Counted from the first letter of the stretch, positions 18,213-27,739 are shown. The stretch: DNA of 64,000 nt from Roseihalotalea indica (GCF_022458895.1 NZ_JAINFL010000001.1:248001-312000); one strand, 5' to 3'. Notes: generated by a model from the letters alone, not told the origin. Program-made: numbers and translations.

Positions 18213-19838
18213 ATGAAAAAACATCGATTACCCTTAGTACTTTTAGGACTGGCTGCACCCCTGTTGCTGCAAGGTCAGACTAAAAATCAAACCGAGCCAC
18301 CGGTGAAAACCGGAACGGACTACGCCGTGGTAGATACCAATTGTGGCAAAGTACGAGGCTATTCCCACGAAGGAATCTACACCTTTAAAGGAATACCGTA
18401 TGCCCAGGCCGAGCGTTTTATGCCGCCCGAGAAACCAGAGCCCTGGGAAGGCATCCGCAGTTCCATGACCTACGGGCCGGTCTGTCCGATTAACCCAACT
18501 ACGCAGGTGAACGATGAGACTGAGTTCCTTTTTCAGCACAACTGGGGCTACCACAATGAAGATTGCCTGAACCTTAACGTCTGGACGCAGCACATCAACG
18601 ATAATACCAAGCGTCCGGTAATGGTGTGGTTCCACGGGGGCGGGTTTACGGCCGGGTCTTCCATTGAGCTACCCTCGTACGATGGAGAGAATCTGAGTAA
18701 AAACGGTGATGTAGTGCTGGTTTCAGTCAACCATCGCCTAAATGTTCTCGGCTTTCTGGATTTATCAGCCTACGGAGAGAAGTACCAGTCCTCCGCCAAT
18801 GCGGGACTCATGGATTTGGTAGCTTCGCTGGAGTGGGTGAAGGATAATATTGCCCGTTTTGGGGGTGATCCCAATAATGTGACCATCTTCGGTCAGTCCG
18901 GCGGGGGTGGAAAAGTAACTTCTCTGATGAATGCGCCTTCTGCTAAAGGATTATTCCATAAAGCCATTGTGCAAAGCGGCAGCTATCTGCAAAGTTTTAT
19001 GGATGCTGAAGTTGCCCAGCGAGTGAGCGCGGCTATGCTGGAAGAACTAAACATTCCCGAAGGTCAAATGGATTCTCTTCAAAACGTACCGTACAAAGAA
19101 CTGAATGCCGCCGGGGGAAATGCATTGAAGAAAGTAGGAGACGAACTAAAAGCGGAAGGCAAGCCGGTAGGCGGCTTTGGGCTGAGCTGGGGACCTATTC
19201 TGGATGGCGAATTTCTTCCTTACCAACCCTCGGAAGAGTCTGCTATGGCGCTTTTGGCGGATATTCCCTTGCTGGTAGGTTCTACCAAAACCGAGTTCGC
19301 TCCCTTCCAGCCGCAGAACCAGAATATTTCTATGGAAGAGGCCAAGAAGCGAATGAAGGAGCAGTATAAAGATCAGGCAGAAAACTATATGGCAGCGGTG
19401 AAAGAAGCTTATCCCGAAACCGATGAGCCCTCGGACTATATCGACATTGATCTGATGTTTCGTCCCGGCGCAGTTCGGCAGGCTAAGCAGAAAGCTATGA
19501 ATGGGGAGGCCCCCGTGTATATGTATCTTTTCACCTGGAATTCGCCGGTACTGGGTGGAGTGTACAAATCCATTCACTGCATGGAGTTGCCGTTTGTATT
19601 TGATAACATCAGCCGCTGCGAGGAGATGACCGGAGGCGGAGAAGAGGCTCACGAACTAGCCGATAAAATGAGCCAGGCCTGGATCAACTTTGCCGAAAAT
19701 GGCGACCCCAATCATTCAGGATTACCGGATTGGCCAGAATATACTCCAGAGAATGGTGCAAATATGATTTTTGACAATGAGTGCCAGATAAAAAATCACC
19801 ACGATCAGGCCCTGTTGCAGATTGCATCGGGAGAATAG
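18213..19838 (+). CDS. Secreted type-B carboxylesterase 1
   Basis: A 541-residue carboxylesterase of the cholinesterase-like family with a signal peptide (MKKHRLPLVLLGLAAPLLLQG). Family marks are EDCLNLNVW (from residue 116), the oxyanion loop WFHGGGFTAGS and the nucleophile elbow FGQSGGGGK with S229. The usual sequence after the serine is AG, so the elbow is a variant. A likely acid is the Glu in GSTKTEFAPF and the histidine is in SIHCMELPFVFDN. It lies 39 bases after the first esterase and its 3' end overlaps the longest open frame of the next gene, so the three esterases probably form one transcript. Confidence 0.9.
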   Translation: MKKHRLPLVLLGLAAPLLLQGQTKNQTEPPVKTGTDYAVVDTNCGKVRGYSHEGIYTFKGIPYAQAERFMPPEKPEPWEGIRSSMTYGPVCPINPTTQVNDETEFLFQHNWGYHNEDCLNLNVWTQHINDNTKRPVMVWFHGGGFTAGSSIELPSYDGENLSKNGDVVLVSVNHRLNVLGFLDLSAYGEKYQSSANAGLMDLVASLEWVKDNIARFGGDPNNVTIFGQSGGGGKVTSLMNAPSAKGLFHKAIVQSGSYLQSFMDAEVAQRVSAAMLEELNIPEGQMDSLQNVPYKELNAAGGNALKKVGDELKAEGKPVGGFGLSWGPILDGEFLPYQPSEESAMALLADIPLLVGSTKTEFAPFQPQNQNISMEEAKKRMKEQYKDQAENYMAAVKEAYPETDEPSDYIDIDLMFRPGAVRQAKQKAMNGEAPVYMYLFTWNSPVLGGVYKSIHCMELPFVFDNISRCEEMTGGGEEAHELADKMSQAWINFAENGDPNHSGLPDWPEYTPENGANMIFDNECQIKNHHDQALLQIASGE

Positions 19839-19872
19839 CTATATTATGGGAGCGTGCGGGTTGACCCGGAAA

Positions 19873-21462
19873 ATGAACCGGTACGCTCTACTAAAATTCA
19901 ACCTTATGGATGCCCTACGATTAATTTGCTTTATCATTGCCGGCTGGTTCATGGTCATTTCTCCGTTATACGCCATCTCAGCGCTAGATACCGTGAAAAC
20001 GGAAGCTGGTTTGGTCTCCGGCATAAAAAATCAAACGGGTGACATTACCATTTTTAAGGGTATTCCTTTTGCTACACCACCCGTGGGTGAATTGCGCTGG
20101 AAAGCCCCGCAGCCGGTCGAGCCCTGGTCTGGGGTGCGAGCCGCTGAGGCATTTGGCCCAAGCCCCATGCAGAACGAACCGGCCCCGTTCAGCATGTGGA
20201 GCGAGGAATTCCTAATTCCCAAAGAACCCATTGACGAAGACTGTCTGTACCTGAATGTGTGGACGGGAGCCAGCGATGCTACCGAAAAGCGGCCGGTACT
20301 GGTCTGGATTTACGGTGGCGGGTTTGTCAGCGGAGGAAGCGGTGTGCCCATTTACGACGGAGAGGCAATGGCCGAGAAAGGAATTGTCTTTGTGAGTATC
20401 AACTACCGGGTAGGCATTTTTGGCTTTTTTGCGCATCCCGAGCTGACTCAGGAGTCAGAACATTATGCATCTAGTAATTACGGGCTGATGGATCAGATCG
20501 CAGCACTAGAATGGGTGCAGAATAATATTACTGCTTTTGGGGGCGATCCTGAAAACGTGACCATTGCGGGGCAATCCGCCGGTTCTATGAGCATAAACTG
20601 TCTGGTAGCCTCTCCACTGGCCAGAGGATTATTTCAAAAGGCCATTGCCCACAGCGGAGCCAGTTTCTCCCGCCGAAGGGCTTTACTGGAAGAGGCCGAG
20701 CAGGAAGGTAAGAGAATTGCGAATGAGCTCAACGCGTCTTCCCTGGCCGATTTGAGAGAAGTACCCGCCGATACCCTACTGAAAACTCCGTCAAGATTGC
20801 GTGGTCCTATCGTTGATGGCTACGTATTACCCGATCATATTGTCGATATTTTTGCGGAAGGGGAACAGAACAAAGTGGCCTTGCTAACCGGCTGGAATCA
20901 GGATGAAGGGTTTACGCGGGAAGCGATCAAAAACTCGGCCGAATTTCGTCAGCAAGCAGAAGAACAGTATGGAGCAGATGCAGATCAGTTCCTGCAATTT
21001 TATCCAGCAAATAATGATTCGGTAGCCGCAGATTCACAGCTTGCATTGGGGAGGGATATGATTTTTGGAGTACAGAACTATACCTGGGCAAATGTTCAGA
21101 GTGAGCAAGGATATGCTCCGGTATATGTCTACCGATTTATCCGAGATGTACCGGCAACCGGGGAGTATGTAAAATATGGAGCTTTCCATACCGGAGAAGT
21201 GCCGTATGCTTACGATAATCTGAAATTTGTAGATCGCCCCTGGGAAACAGTAGATCATGAATTGGCGAATACCATGTCATCTTATTGGGTGAATTTTATT
21301 AAGACTGGTGATCCGAATGGTAAAGATATACCTCAATGGCCAGCCTATACCAGTCAGAACAAAGAGATTATGGTGTTGGGAAAAGAAACGGAAGCCGCAC
21401 CCTTACCTGATGCAGCGGCTTTAGATTTCCTTTATTCCACGATGATAGAAAGTAACAATTAG
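19873..21462 (+). CDS. Secreted type-B carboxylesterase 2
   Basis: About 529 residues from the ATG at 19873. Other starts in frame are 19822 (overlaps the previous gene by 17 bases), 19846 and 19906. All place a hydrophobic export signal (LICFIIAGWFMVISPLYAISA) near the N-terminus. Family marks are EDCLYLNVW, IYGGGFVSGGSG, the standard elbow AGQSAGS (Ser 235 in this numbering), a Glu in GWNQDEGFT and a His in GAFHTGEVPYAYDN. All triad residues are present. It is related to the preceding esterase but clearly diverged, so this is an old duplication or a paralogue pair rather than a recent copy. Confidence 0.88.
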   Translation: MNRYALLKFNLMDALRLICFIIAGWFMVISPLYAISALDTVKTEAGLVSGIKNQTGDITIFKGIPFATPPVGELRWKAPQPVEPWSGVRAAEAFGPSPMQNEPAPFSMWSEEFLIPKEPIDEDCLYLNVWTGASDATEKRPVLVWIYGGGFVSGGSGVPIYDGEAMAEKGIVFVSINYRVGIFGFFAHPELTQESEHYASSNYGLMDQIAALEWVQNNITAFGGDPENVTIAGQSAGSMSINCLVASPLARGLFQKAIAHSGASFSRRRALLEEAEQEGKRIANELNASSLADLREVPADTLLKTPSRLRGPIVDGYVLPDHIVDIFAEGEQNKVALLTGWNQDEGFTREAIKNSAEFRQQAEEQYGADADQFLQFYPANNDSVAADSQLALGRDMIFGVQNYTWANVQSEQGYAPVYVYRFIRDVPATGEYVKYGAFHTGEVPYAYDNLKFVDRPWETVDHELANTMSSYWVNFIKTGDPNGKDIPQWPAYTSQNKEIMVLGKETEAAPLPDAAALDFLYSTMIESNN

Positions 21463-21477
21463 TAAATGTTACGGATT

Positions 21478-21957
21478 TTATCGTATCACATCGGTATCAA
21501 CAGGGATATAACCCAGGTGTCGGCTTAAGGATAATATCTGGCCCTTATGATGAAATTCGTGCGTGATGACATGGGTAAACAATTTTCCGGCGTTTGTTTG
21601 TGCCTGCTTTTCGTTGATCTTGTAGTCAATGGTTGACAATTGCAGGCCATCTGTAGCAGTCAGAAACTCCTCCATGAGCTTATCTATCTGATCGAACAAA
21701 CCCTCTACTTCTTTGATCTGGCTGACTGCCTCATATTCGGTGAAGGCCATCTCTTTCTGTAGCCCGACTTTCCCAATCCAGTACTCGCAGGTGTTAGCAA
21801 CATGCACCAGCAGATTTCGGATACTGCCTCTCCCAAAGGAGCTGTTTTCTTGTAAAAAATCTGAAGGGGTGATAGTAGCGCAGTACTCCAGCAGTGCGCT
21901 TCTGGATTGCCGGACATATTCGTATTGAATAGCCGCAAATGCATGTACCTCATTCAT
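21478..21957 (-). CDS. DinB-family metal-binding protein
   Basis: A 159-residue four-helix-bundle protein of the DinB/YfiT type. The metal-site histidines are visible as H52 (LVHVAN) and the pair in THEFHHKGQILSLSRHLGY. Members include thiol S-transferases and damage-induced proteins, but most are uncharacterised. The gene starts 19 bases after the stop of the membrane acyltransferase gene and probably shares its message. No specific function is proposed. Confidence 0.82.
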   Translation of the reverse strand: MNEVHAFAAIQYEYVRQSRSALLEYCATITPSDFLQENSSFGRGSIRNLLVHVANTCEYWIGKVGLQKEMAFTEYEAVSQIKEVEGLFDQIDKLMEEFLTATDGLQLSTIDYKINEKQAQTNAGKLFTHVITHEFHHKGQILSLSRHLGYIPVDTDVIR

Positions 21958-21976
21958 CCTGATATCCGCTTCGCAA

Positions 21977-23194
21977 TTATACTTTTAAAAATAGCTTGTT
22001 GCGGTACAGAAAATACAGAAACAGCCAAACCAGGGCTAAGGCACCCAATGCCTGAAAAACTTCCTGCCAGCCTTCAGAAGCCGGAGCGTACAATCCGCCA
22101 AATAGCAACTCGGAAGTCTGTCCGAAGCTGATGAATCGGTAGGCCAGATAAATGGTAAGAGAGTTCATCCCAATAACCTTGAAAAAGAAGGCCCATCGCT
22201 GGAAATTCAGCATGTCAATAACCCAGAAAAACAGGCCTAGTGTAAGAAATGCCAGGCCACCGGTAAGCAGAATGAAAGAACTAGTCCACAAATGCTTGTT
22301 AATCGGAAAATGCAGGCTCCATAACCAGGCGATACCCAGGCAAACGACTCCCGCCAGTAAAAGCCGTTGCAGCTTCTGCCCATCTTTTTGTCCGGTCCGT
22401 AAGATATCGCCCGCTGCGGCTCCAAACACCGTCAGGCAAAGCGCTGGCAACTGGGTAAGCAACCCAAGCTCATCGTAGGTGCCCTGCAACAGGCGGCCAG
22501 GCAGAAAGGTACGGTCAAACCAGCCCACCAGGTTCCCCTCAAACGAAAGATCGCCAGCACCATAGCCCGGTACCGGAATGAGAAAAAGGGCGGCATAGTA
22601 AAGGAACAGTATGCCCGCTACCCAGCCGAGTCTTGCCCGGAAGGAAAAATTTAGGTAAAGCAGGGTAGTAATAAAGCCTGCAAATCCAATCCGGCCCAGC
22701 ACGCTGCCTAGGCGAATTTGGGAAGGTTCAAAAAACGGAAACGGAGCGTTTTTGTACAGAAGCCCCAGGGCAATTAGAATCAGCATGCGGCGAAAAGCTT
22801 TCCGGTAAATTTCGGATTTGTGCATCCCCAGGGAAAGGCCTTTGTTTAATGAAAATGGCAGTGAGACTCCGGCAATGAACAGAAAAAGGGGAAAGATGAA
22901 ATCATAGAAGGTAAAGCCATGCCAGGCGGGGTGCTCCATTTGTAGGGCAATCGCGTCTACCCAGGCGAGTCCGGTTTTTCCTTCCAGCAATAACAGGAAC
23001 GTACCGGCTCCGGAGATAAACAGCATATCAAATCCCCGCAGGGCATCAATAGAGAGCAGACGTTTGGGTTTCTCTGCCTGTAAGGGAGGCATATTCTTCG
23101 CGGATGCGGTAGCGGGAGTATCTGTTCGGGAAGTAGCCTCACCAATGATCGTAGAAAGGGGGGACCGGGTGGCAGAAAAGCGGTTGGTAGCCAT
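21977..23194 (-). CDS. HGSNAT/NagX-like membrane acyltransferase (DUF5009 type)
   Basis: A 405-residue polytopic protein with roughly ten membrane helices. The first helix motif, LLSIDALRGFDMLFISG, and the second block, FTFYDFIFPLFLFIAGVSLPFSL, are typical of bacterial relatives of heparan-alpha-glucosaminide N-acetyltransferase. These pass an acetyl group across the membrane to an amino sugar. The N-terminal 45 residues are hydrophilic and variable. In Bacteroidota such genes often sit near glycan catabolic genes, and here a sulfatase/SusCD locus lies a few kb away on the same strand. The acceptor is unknown. Confidence 0.82.
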   Translation of the reverse strand: MATNRFSATRSPLSTIIGEATSRTDTPATASAKNMPPLQAEKPKRLLSIDALRGFDMLFISGAGTFLLLLEGKTGLAWVDAIALQMEHPAWHGFTFYDFIFPLFLFIAGVSLPFSLNKGLSLGMHKSEIYRKAFRRMLILIALGLLYKNAPFPFFEPSQIRLGSVLGRIGFAGFITTLLYLNFSFRARLGWVAGILFLYYAALFLIPVPGYGAGDLSFEGNLVGWFDRTFLPGRLLQGTYDELGLLTQLPALCLTVFGAAAGDILRTGQKDGQKLQRLLLAGVVCLGIAWLWSLHFPINKHLWTSSFILLTGGLAFLTLGLFFWVIDMLNFQRWAFFFKVIGMNSLTIYLAYRFISFGQTSELLFGGLYAPASEGWQEVFQALGALALVWLFLYFLYRNKLFLKV

Positions 23195-23462
23195 ATAAGG
23201 ATAAACGTTAGGTTGTTAAGCGAACACAATCTCAATAAATATCCGCTACTGTGAACATGGCCGGAAATGAAACAAATAGCGGCTGCATGCCCTAATGTAA
23301 TGCTTTGGCAGTGCTCAAACAAGCATTGTAGATTTTGGTATGTCCCATTATGATAGCTGAAAACCAGATACAGTTCAGCCAGAAACATTAAACCTTACCA
23401 CCCAGTACGTTTATCCTTTACGCTGATCAGACATGGCATAATGCTGGGGTGCCTTAATGAGT

Positions 23463-23852
23463 TTAGTCTGAGATTTCCAGTACCGATAAAATATTGCCCG
23501 CCGGATCTCTGAACCAAGCGATATTCGGGCCTTTATCACTGCGGCTAATTCCTTTTTCGTCAGTTTTAATATCGCCTTCGTACTGTTCGAAGCGTACACC
23601 TCGCTTGATAAGTTCGTCTACTGTAGCTTCAATATTCTCTACCGGAAAATTAAGAATTGTAAAGGTGGCTGGTTCGTGATTGGGCTTGGGGTAGATGAGG
23701 ATATGGTTCCCACCTTCAATGTGCAGTTCTAATAATTCCATAGGGCCATCTTGAGTTTTTATATTCAACCCAAGAACATTACCGTAAAACGCTTTTGCTT
23801 TTTCCAGGTCATCTACTGAAAATCCACTGAATGCTTTTGTGTGCTTTAACAT
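23463..23852 (-). CDS. VOC-family (glyoxalase/bleomycin-resistance fold) protein
   Basis: A 129-residue protein made of one pair of beta-alpha-beta-beta-beta modules ([22 protein letters not shown] at the start, [13 protein letters not shown] at the end). The last motif supplies a metal-ligand Glu in catalytic members, while the first strand lacks the usual His. Substrate cannot be told from sequence. It follows another VOC gene on the same strand after a gap of about 140 bases. Confidence 0.8.
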   Translation of the reverse strand: MLKHTKAFSGFSVDDLEKAKAFYGNVLGLNIKTQDGPMELLELHIEGGNHILIYPKPNHEPATFTILNFPVENIEATVDELIKRGVRFEQYEGDIKTDEKGISRSDKGPNIAWFRDPAGNILSVLEISD

Positions 23853-23990
23853 GATTCATAAAAGTTATGTAGTGAAAAAAATGAAGAGTTCGGTACGCTT
23901 ATAACTTGTAGTAGGTTTAGGCCATATTCCTTTGCGCCACATTTTAACGCTGAAACAGTTCATCACCGGTTGAGTAGTCATATGTTCTTT

Positions 23991-24506
23991 TCAAGAGTTT
24001 CCGCTTTTCATTTGCTGAACGGCCTTTGCACCTTCTTCGGTGATGCCCATTATTTCTGTAAAAATCCCAATCTCTTTTCGCGTATCAAAAAACACAATGG
24101 TAGCTATTGGCGTATCAAAGCTGCTGATAACAGAAAACCCCTTACTCTCGAAATCGGAAATAACGTTTTCAAGGTTTGTAATGCTGGTGCTGTAAGCAAT
24201 ATGTTGAACCCCACCAGTAGGGTTGTTATCTATATAATCTTTAAAAATACTTTCGCCCGAAAGTGGTTGAATGAGTTCAATAAACGTCCCTCCTGAATAA
24301 GCCATTGTTACCAGATTTTCGGCATTAGAGGGGGGGCCGTAGTAGGTGCCGTCGTACTCTTTCAATAGAGTGGTTGTCGTCTCACTAAAATTGCTTATGC
24401 CAAGCATTTCCTGAAAAAATGTTTTCGCTGTTTCAATATCTTTCACCACCCAGGCAATCTGTGCAAAGTTTAGCCCGAAGGAAGATTTCTTATCTACGTT
24501 TTCCAT
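23991..24506 (-). CDS. VOC-family protein
   Basis: About 171 residues from the ATG at 24506. An upstream ATG at 24575 would add 23 residues without conserved character. The fold starts at LNFAQIAWVVKDIETAKTFF and includes GGVQHIAYST, which supplies a likely metal-ligand His, and a late IGIFTEIMG with a Glu. This is the pattern of two-module VOC enzymes such as epimerases or glyoxalase I relatives. It is not close to the neighbouring VOC gene, so this is not a recent tandem copy. Confidence 0.75.
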   Translation of the reverse strand: MENVDKKSSFGLNFAQIAWVVKDIETAKTFFQEMLGISNFSETTTTLLKEYDGTYYGPPSNAENLVTMAYSGGTFIELIQPLSGESIFKDYIDNNPTGGVQHIAYSTSITNLENVISDFESKGFSVISSFDTPIATIVFFDTRKEIGIFTEIMGITEEGAKAVQQMKSGNS

Positions 24507-25069
24507 AGAATCATTTTTTACATGTTGAATTTGGACAATGTTTTTGTAATAACGATCACGTATCCGCAGTAACAATGGGCAACAACTTTGTAGGGTGAAA
24601 CTAGCTTGGTCTTTATACTACTTCAGCATTCATTACAATCTACTCACAAACATCTTTTGTCAGGGATATGCTATATCAAAAAAACCTGAAAAACGTGGTA
24701 GTAATGCTAATAAGACACCTGGATAGCTTCACAATTTTATAGTTTTTGAAAGCTATTTGTTTCAGTATGTACTTAAAATAAGTATATTGCAAACATACTG
24801 AATGTTCTCTACTTTGGTAGGGGTAAGATGCGGCATTCGGAGGGGTAAATCGCGACATCTGTATTCATCAGGCAGATTTAAAAGATCATTAGACATTATT
24901 CTGATTTCTTTTAATAACATACCAAGAAGTGAGTGGCGGGAAGCTGCACAGGGGGACTTGCCTCCTGTTGACCGACCCCAGTAACAGTTTAAAACTCACG
25001 ATAGAAAATGAATTCTTATATAATTATCGGAATAACCTCTATTCATCAACCTAACTCTTTTGCTTTTCT
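24507..25069. other. 563-base gene-poor stretch between a VOC gene and the GlxA regulator
   Basis: Nothing here reads as a convincing gene. A ten-base inverted repeat, TTCAGTATGT (24761-24770) and ACATACTGAA (24793-24802), brackets an AT-rich 22-base core and could be an operator or a weak hairpin. A 60-residue open frame at 24802-24984 has no recognisable domain and is not called. The segment presumably carries the divergent promoters of the two flanking genes. Confidence 0.4.
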
Positions 25070-26050
25070 ATGAAGAATATTTCAATCCTGATTCCACAAG
25101 AAGCTATTTTGGGCAGTCTGGAAGGCACGCGGCAAATATTTTCAGAAGTGAACAACTTCATGAGCGCCCAGGGCAAATCGCCCTTATTTAAAGTGCAATT
25201 AGTTGGGCTTACCCGAGAGACAGTGCTAACTGGGGGGCGTTTTACCGTGCATGCAGATTTAGTATTGGATGAGGCAAAAAAAACCGACCTGATTATTATT
25301 CCGGCGCTGAATGGAGAAATTGCCCATGCTTTGGAAAAAAACCAGGATTTTATTCCGTGGATTATCCGGCACTATGAGAGGGGAGCTGAAATAGCTAGCC
25401 TTTGCCTGGGTGCTTTTTTGCTGGCATCTACTGGCTTGCTTAATGGAAGAAAATGTGCTACCCATTGGATGGCTGCCAACCAATTCAGGAAGATGTTTCC
25501 CGAGGTAGAACTTGTGACCGAGCGTATCATTACTGATGAAAAGGGGATTTACTCCAGTGGCGGGGCTTTCTCATATATGAATCTCATTTTGTATCTAATC
25601 GAAAAGTACGCCGGTCGGGAAATTGCTGTACTGGCCGCTAAGGTGTTTGCGATAGAAATAGAACGGAATAATCAGTTATCTTTTACCATTTTTCAGGGGC
25701 AGAAAGAGCACGAAGATGAACCCGTCATTAAGGCTCAGGAATTTATTGAACACAATTTTCAGGACAAAATTACGGTGGATCAACTGGCCGATAAGTTTGC
25801 CATTGGCCGAAGAAGCCTGGAGCGCAGATTTAAAAAAGCAACTGCCAATACTGTGACTGAATATATTCAGCGGGTAAAAGTTGAGGTTGCCAAGAAAGGC
25901 TTTGAAACTACCCGTAAGAATATTTATGAAGTGATGGACGATGTGGGCTACTCTGATGTTAAAGCCTTCCGCAATACTTTCCGAAAAATTACCGGCTTAT
26001 CGCCCAATGAGTACCGCAACAAATACAACAAAGAAGCCCTTACAGTATAA
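25070..26050 (+). CDS. GlxA-type transcriptional regulator (DJ-1/PfpI plus AraC domain)
   Basis: 326 residues. The N-terminal DJ-1/PfpI-like domain (about 1-195) contains a nucleophile-elbow-like SLCLGAFLLASTGLLNGR and CATHW. The C-terminal AraC-type double helix-turn-helix (about 225-320) contains VDQLADKFAIGRRSLERRFKK and MDDVGYSDVKAFRNTFRKITGLSPNEYR. Regulators of this class bind small molecules through the first domain and activate nearby genes. It is divergent from the VOC pair, so those are possible targets (inference). It ends against a long inverted repeat shared with the convergent sulfatase gene. Confidence 0.92.
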   Translation: MKNISILIPQEAILGSLEGTRQIFSEVNNFMSAQGKSPLFKVQLVGLTRETVLTGGRFTVHADLVLDEAKKTDLIIIPALNGEIAHALEKNQDFIPWIIRHYERGAEIASLCLGAFLLASTGLLNGRKCATHWMAANQFRKMFPEVELVTERIITDEKGIYSSGGAFSYMNLILYLIEKYAGREIAVLAAKVFAIEIERNNQLSFTIFQGQKEHEDEPVIKAQEFIEHNFQDKITVDQLADKFAIGRRSLERRFKKATANTVTEYIQRVKVEVAKKGFETTRKNIYEVMDDVGYSDVKAFRNTFRKITGLSPNEYRNKYNKEALTV

Positions 26051-26052
26051 TG

Positions 26053-26128
26053 ACTGATGATTAGTGATGAGTGAGAAGAATTAAGACTCCATTATCCAAA
26101 TCTTAATCATTCTTTATCAATCATCAGT
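26053..26128. terminator. Long imperfect inverted repeat between convergent genes
   Basis: The left arm starts ACTGATGATT (26053-26062) and ends near AATTAAGA (26079-26086). The right arm, 26101-26128, begins TCTTAAT and ends AATCATCAGT. The outer ten bases match perfectly and the inner part matches with gaps. It lies after the stop of the GlxA regulator and overlaps the last codons of the sulfatase gene. It resembles a bidirectional terminator, although no T tract follows. The same ATGAATGATGAGT-like wording recurs at 58760-58785 and 61038-61166. Confidence 0.45.
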
Positions 26129-27739
26129 AGAAAGCCAGTCGGGTTCGGGGAACTCGCGCATGGGGCTGTAGCGGGGGTAAGTATCAAACAAATCCGGGTT
26201 GGGGCCAACAACGCGGGGGTCTTCCGTGGTTTCCAGTTCTTCCAGCATGGTGGCTTTCATCTGGTCCAGCACACCGGTAAACTCGGGCGAATTGGCGAGG
26301 TTATCCAGACAGTTCGGGTCTTTTTCTACATCAAAAAGCTCATACTCGGGGCGTTTGCCCACGGCAAGATCAAAGTATTTGGCATATTCTCCATCATCGT
26401 GATGCTCCACAATAAAGGATTTGGACGGAGCAGCATCGATATCAGTAAAGGCCCATTCGGAATGGTGCACCCCTTCTTCATCGATGCCGTACATCGGATA
26501 TACTGCTCCGCTGGAGTCGGGTACCAACCTCTGAGGAGCTCCGGCCGGCCAGCGTTCGGGTTTCATATTCCAGATGTAGAGATACCGGCCTTTTCGCATA
26601 ATGCGCTGGGGATAGCCCAGGTTCTTATAACGAGAAGAAGAGTGCCGCTCGCGTCCGGCCAGCGCATATTCCCGCCCCTCATCTACGGTTCCTTCTTCCT
26701 CAGACTTTAACATGCTTACCATGCTTCGACCCGAAATGGGAAGCATCCCCTCAGCGCTGGTTTCAGTAAGCTCCAGAATAGTAGGGGCCAGGTCTACAAA
26801 GCTTATGGGACTTTCCACACTGCGCCCTGCCGGAAACTGGGCCGGAAAACGGATGGCCATCGGCACGTGCACTCCGTACTCGTAGGCATTGGCTTTGGCT
26901 CGGGGGAAGGGCATACCGTTGTCTGCCGTTACAATGATGATGGTGTTTTCCAGTTCTCCGATCTCTTCCAGATAATCAATCATCCGACTCAGGTGCAGGT
27001 CGAACCATTCAATCTCAACGGCATAATCCAGTAGATCGCCCCGAATCTCTTCGGTATCCGGCATAAAATCCGGAACATCTACTGCATCCAGCGATTTACC
27101 GTGGCGCTTCCACGAGTCTTGCTCGTAACTACGGTGGGGTTCGGTGGCACCATACCAGAAGAAAAAGGGAGTATCATCCTCTCGCTGCTCCATAAACTGC
27201 CGGAAGTTGGCTGCATAGTTAATGGTGTTAATATCCTCCGCAAAACGTTCATCTCCCGAGCTGCCTTTTTCATAACGGATCTCATTGTAAGCATGGCCTG
27301 CTGCATTTTGAGGACGTAGAGGGGCTTCACCGTACTCAAAAGGGCCAACCCCTTTACCGGTAAATCCGGTATGGTAACCGTTGGAATCAAGCAAGTCTAC
27401 GAAGGGAATGTATTTGGCCAGCCAACCTGCGGCATGTTGCCCCGCCTGCTCATTTTGCCAGTGATAACGCCCAGTGACAATAGTGCTACGAGAAGGCGCA
27501 CAACCTGGCGAGCCGGCGTAGCAATTCTGAAAGTATATACCTTCTTTGGCGATCCGATCAAAAGTCGGTGTTTTCACCCATGTCTTTCCAGTAAAGCTGG
27601 TATGCTCAAAAGACTGGTCATCACTAATGGCAAATAATATGTTAGGCCTTTTTGCCGGTTCTTCCTTTTCCGAACAACTGCTCAGGTATAGCAAAATAGA
27701 AAGAAGGAGAAAGGGAAAAGTGCCGGTTGTGATTCTCAT
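26117..27739 (-). CDS. Lipoprotein sulfatase, heparan N-sulfatase-like (FGly type)
   Basis: A 540-residue type-I sulfatase. A lipoprotein signal ends at C22 (LYLSSC). The metal-binding start is NILFAISDDQS and the modification motif is C80-A-P-S-R in GCAPSRSTIVTGRY, where Cys80 would be converted to formylglycine by an anaerobic-type or FGE-type enzyme. ATEPH and TADNGMPFPRAK supply further active-site residues. The overall order resembles N-sulfoglucosamine sulfohydrolase-type enzymes, but the exact glycan is uncertain. It follows SusC/SusD on the same strand, separated by a hairpin terminator, which suggests desulfation of the imported glycan. Confidence 0.9.
   Translation of the reverse strand: MRITTGTFPFLLLSILLYLSSCSEKEEPAKRPNILFAISDDQSFEHTSFTGKTWVKTPTFDRIAKEGIYFQNCYAGSPGCAPSRSTIVTGRYHWQNEQAGQHAAGWLAKYIPFVDLLDSNGYHTGFTGKGVGPFEYGEAPLRPQNAAGHAYNEIRYEKGSSGDERFAEDINTINYAANFRQFMEQREDDTPFFFWYGATEPHRSYEQDSWKRHGKSLDAVDVPDFMPDTEEIRGDLLDYAVEIEWFDLHLSRMIDYLEEIGELENTIIIVTADNGMPFPRAKANAYEYGVHVPMAIRFPAQFPAGRSVESPISFVDLAPTILELTETSAEGMLPISGRSMVSMLKSEEEGTVDEGREYALAGRERHSSSRYKNLGYPQRIMRKGRYLYIWNMKPERWPAGAPQRLVPDSSGAVYPMYGIDEEGVHHSEWAFTDIDAAPSKSFIVEHHDDGEYAKYFDLAVGKRPEYELFDVEKDPNCLDNLANSPEFTGVLDQMKATMLEELETTEDPRVVGPNPDLFDTYPRYSPMREFPEPDWLSTDD

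Noticed and set aside
19146..19652. 168-codon minus-strand frame inside the first type-B carboxylesterase
   Set aside because: It lies wholly within a well-supported enzyme gene and has no recognisable domain; it reflects codon bias on the opposite strand.
24802..24984. 60-codon frame in the gap before the GlxA regulator
   Set aside because: No domain or clear initiation context is seen. A PRSEWREAA stretch is faintly like antitoxin tails but too weak to call.
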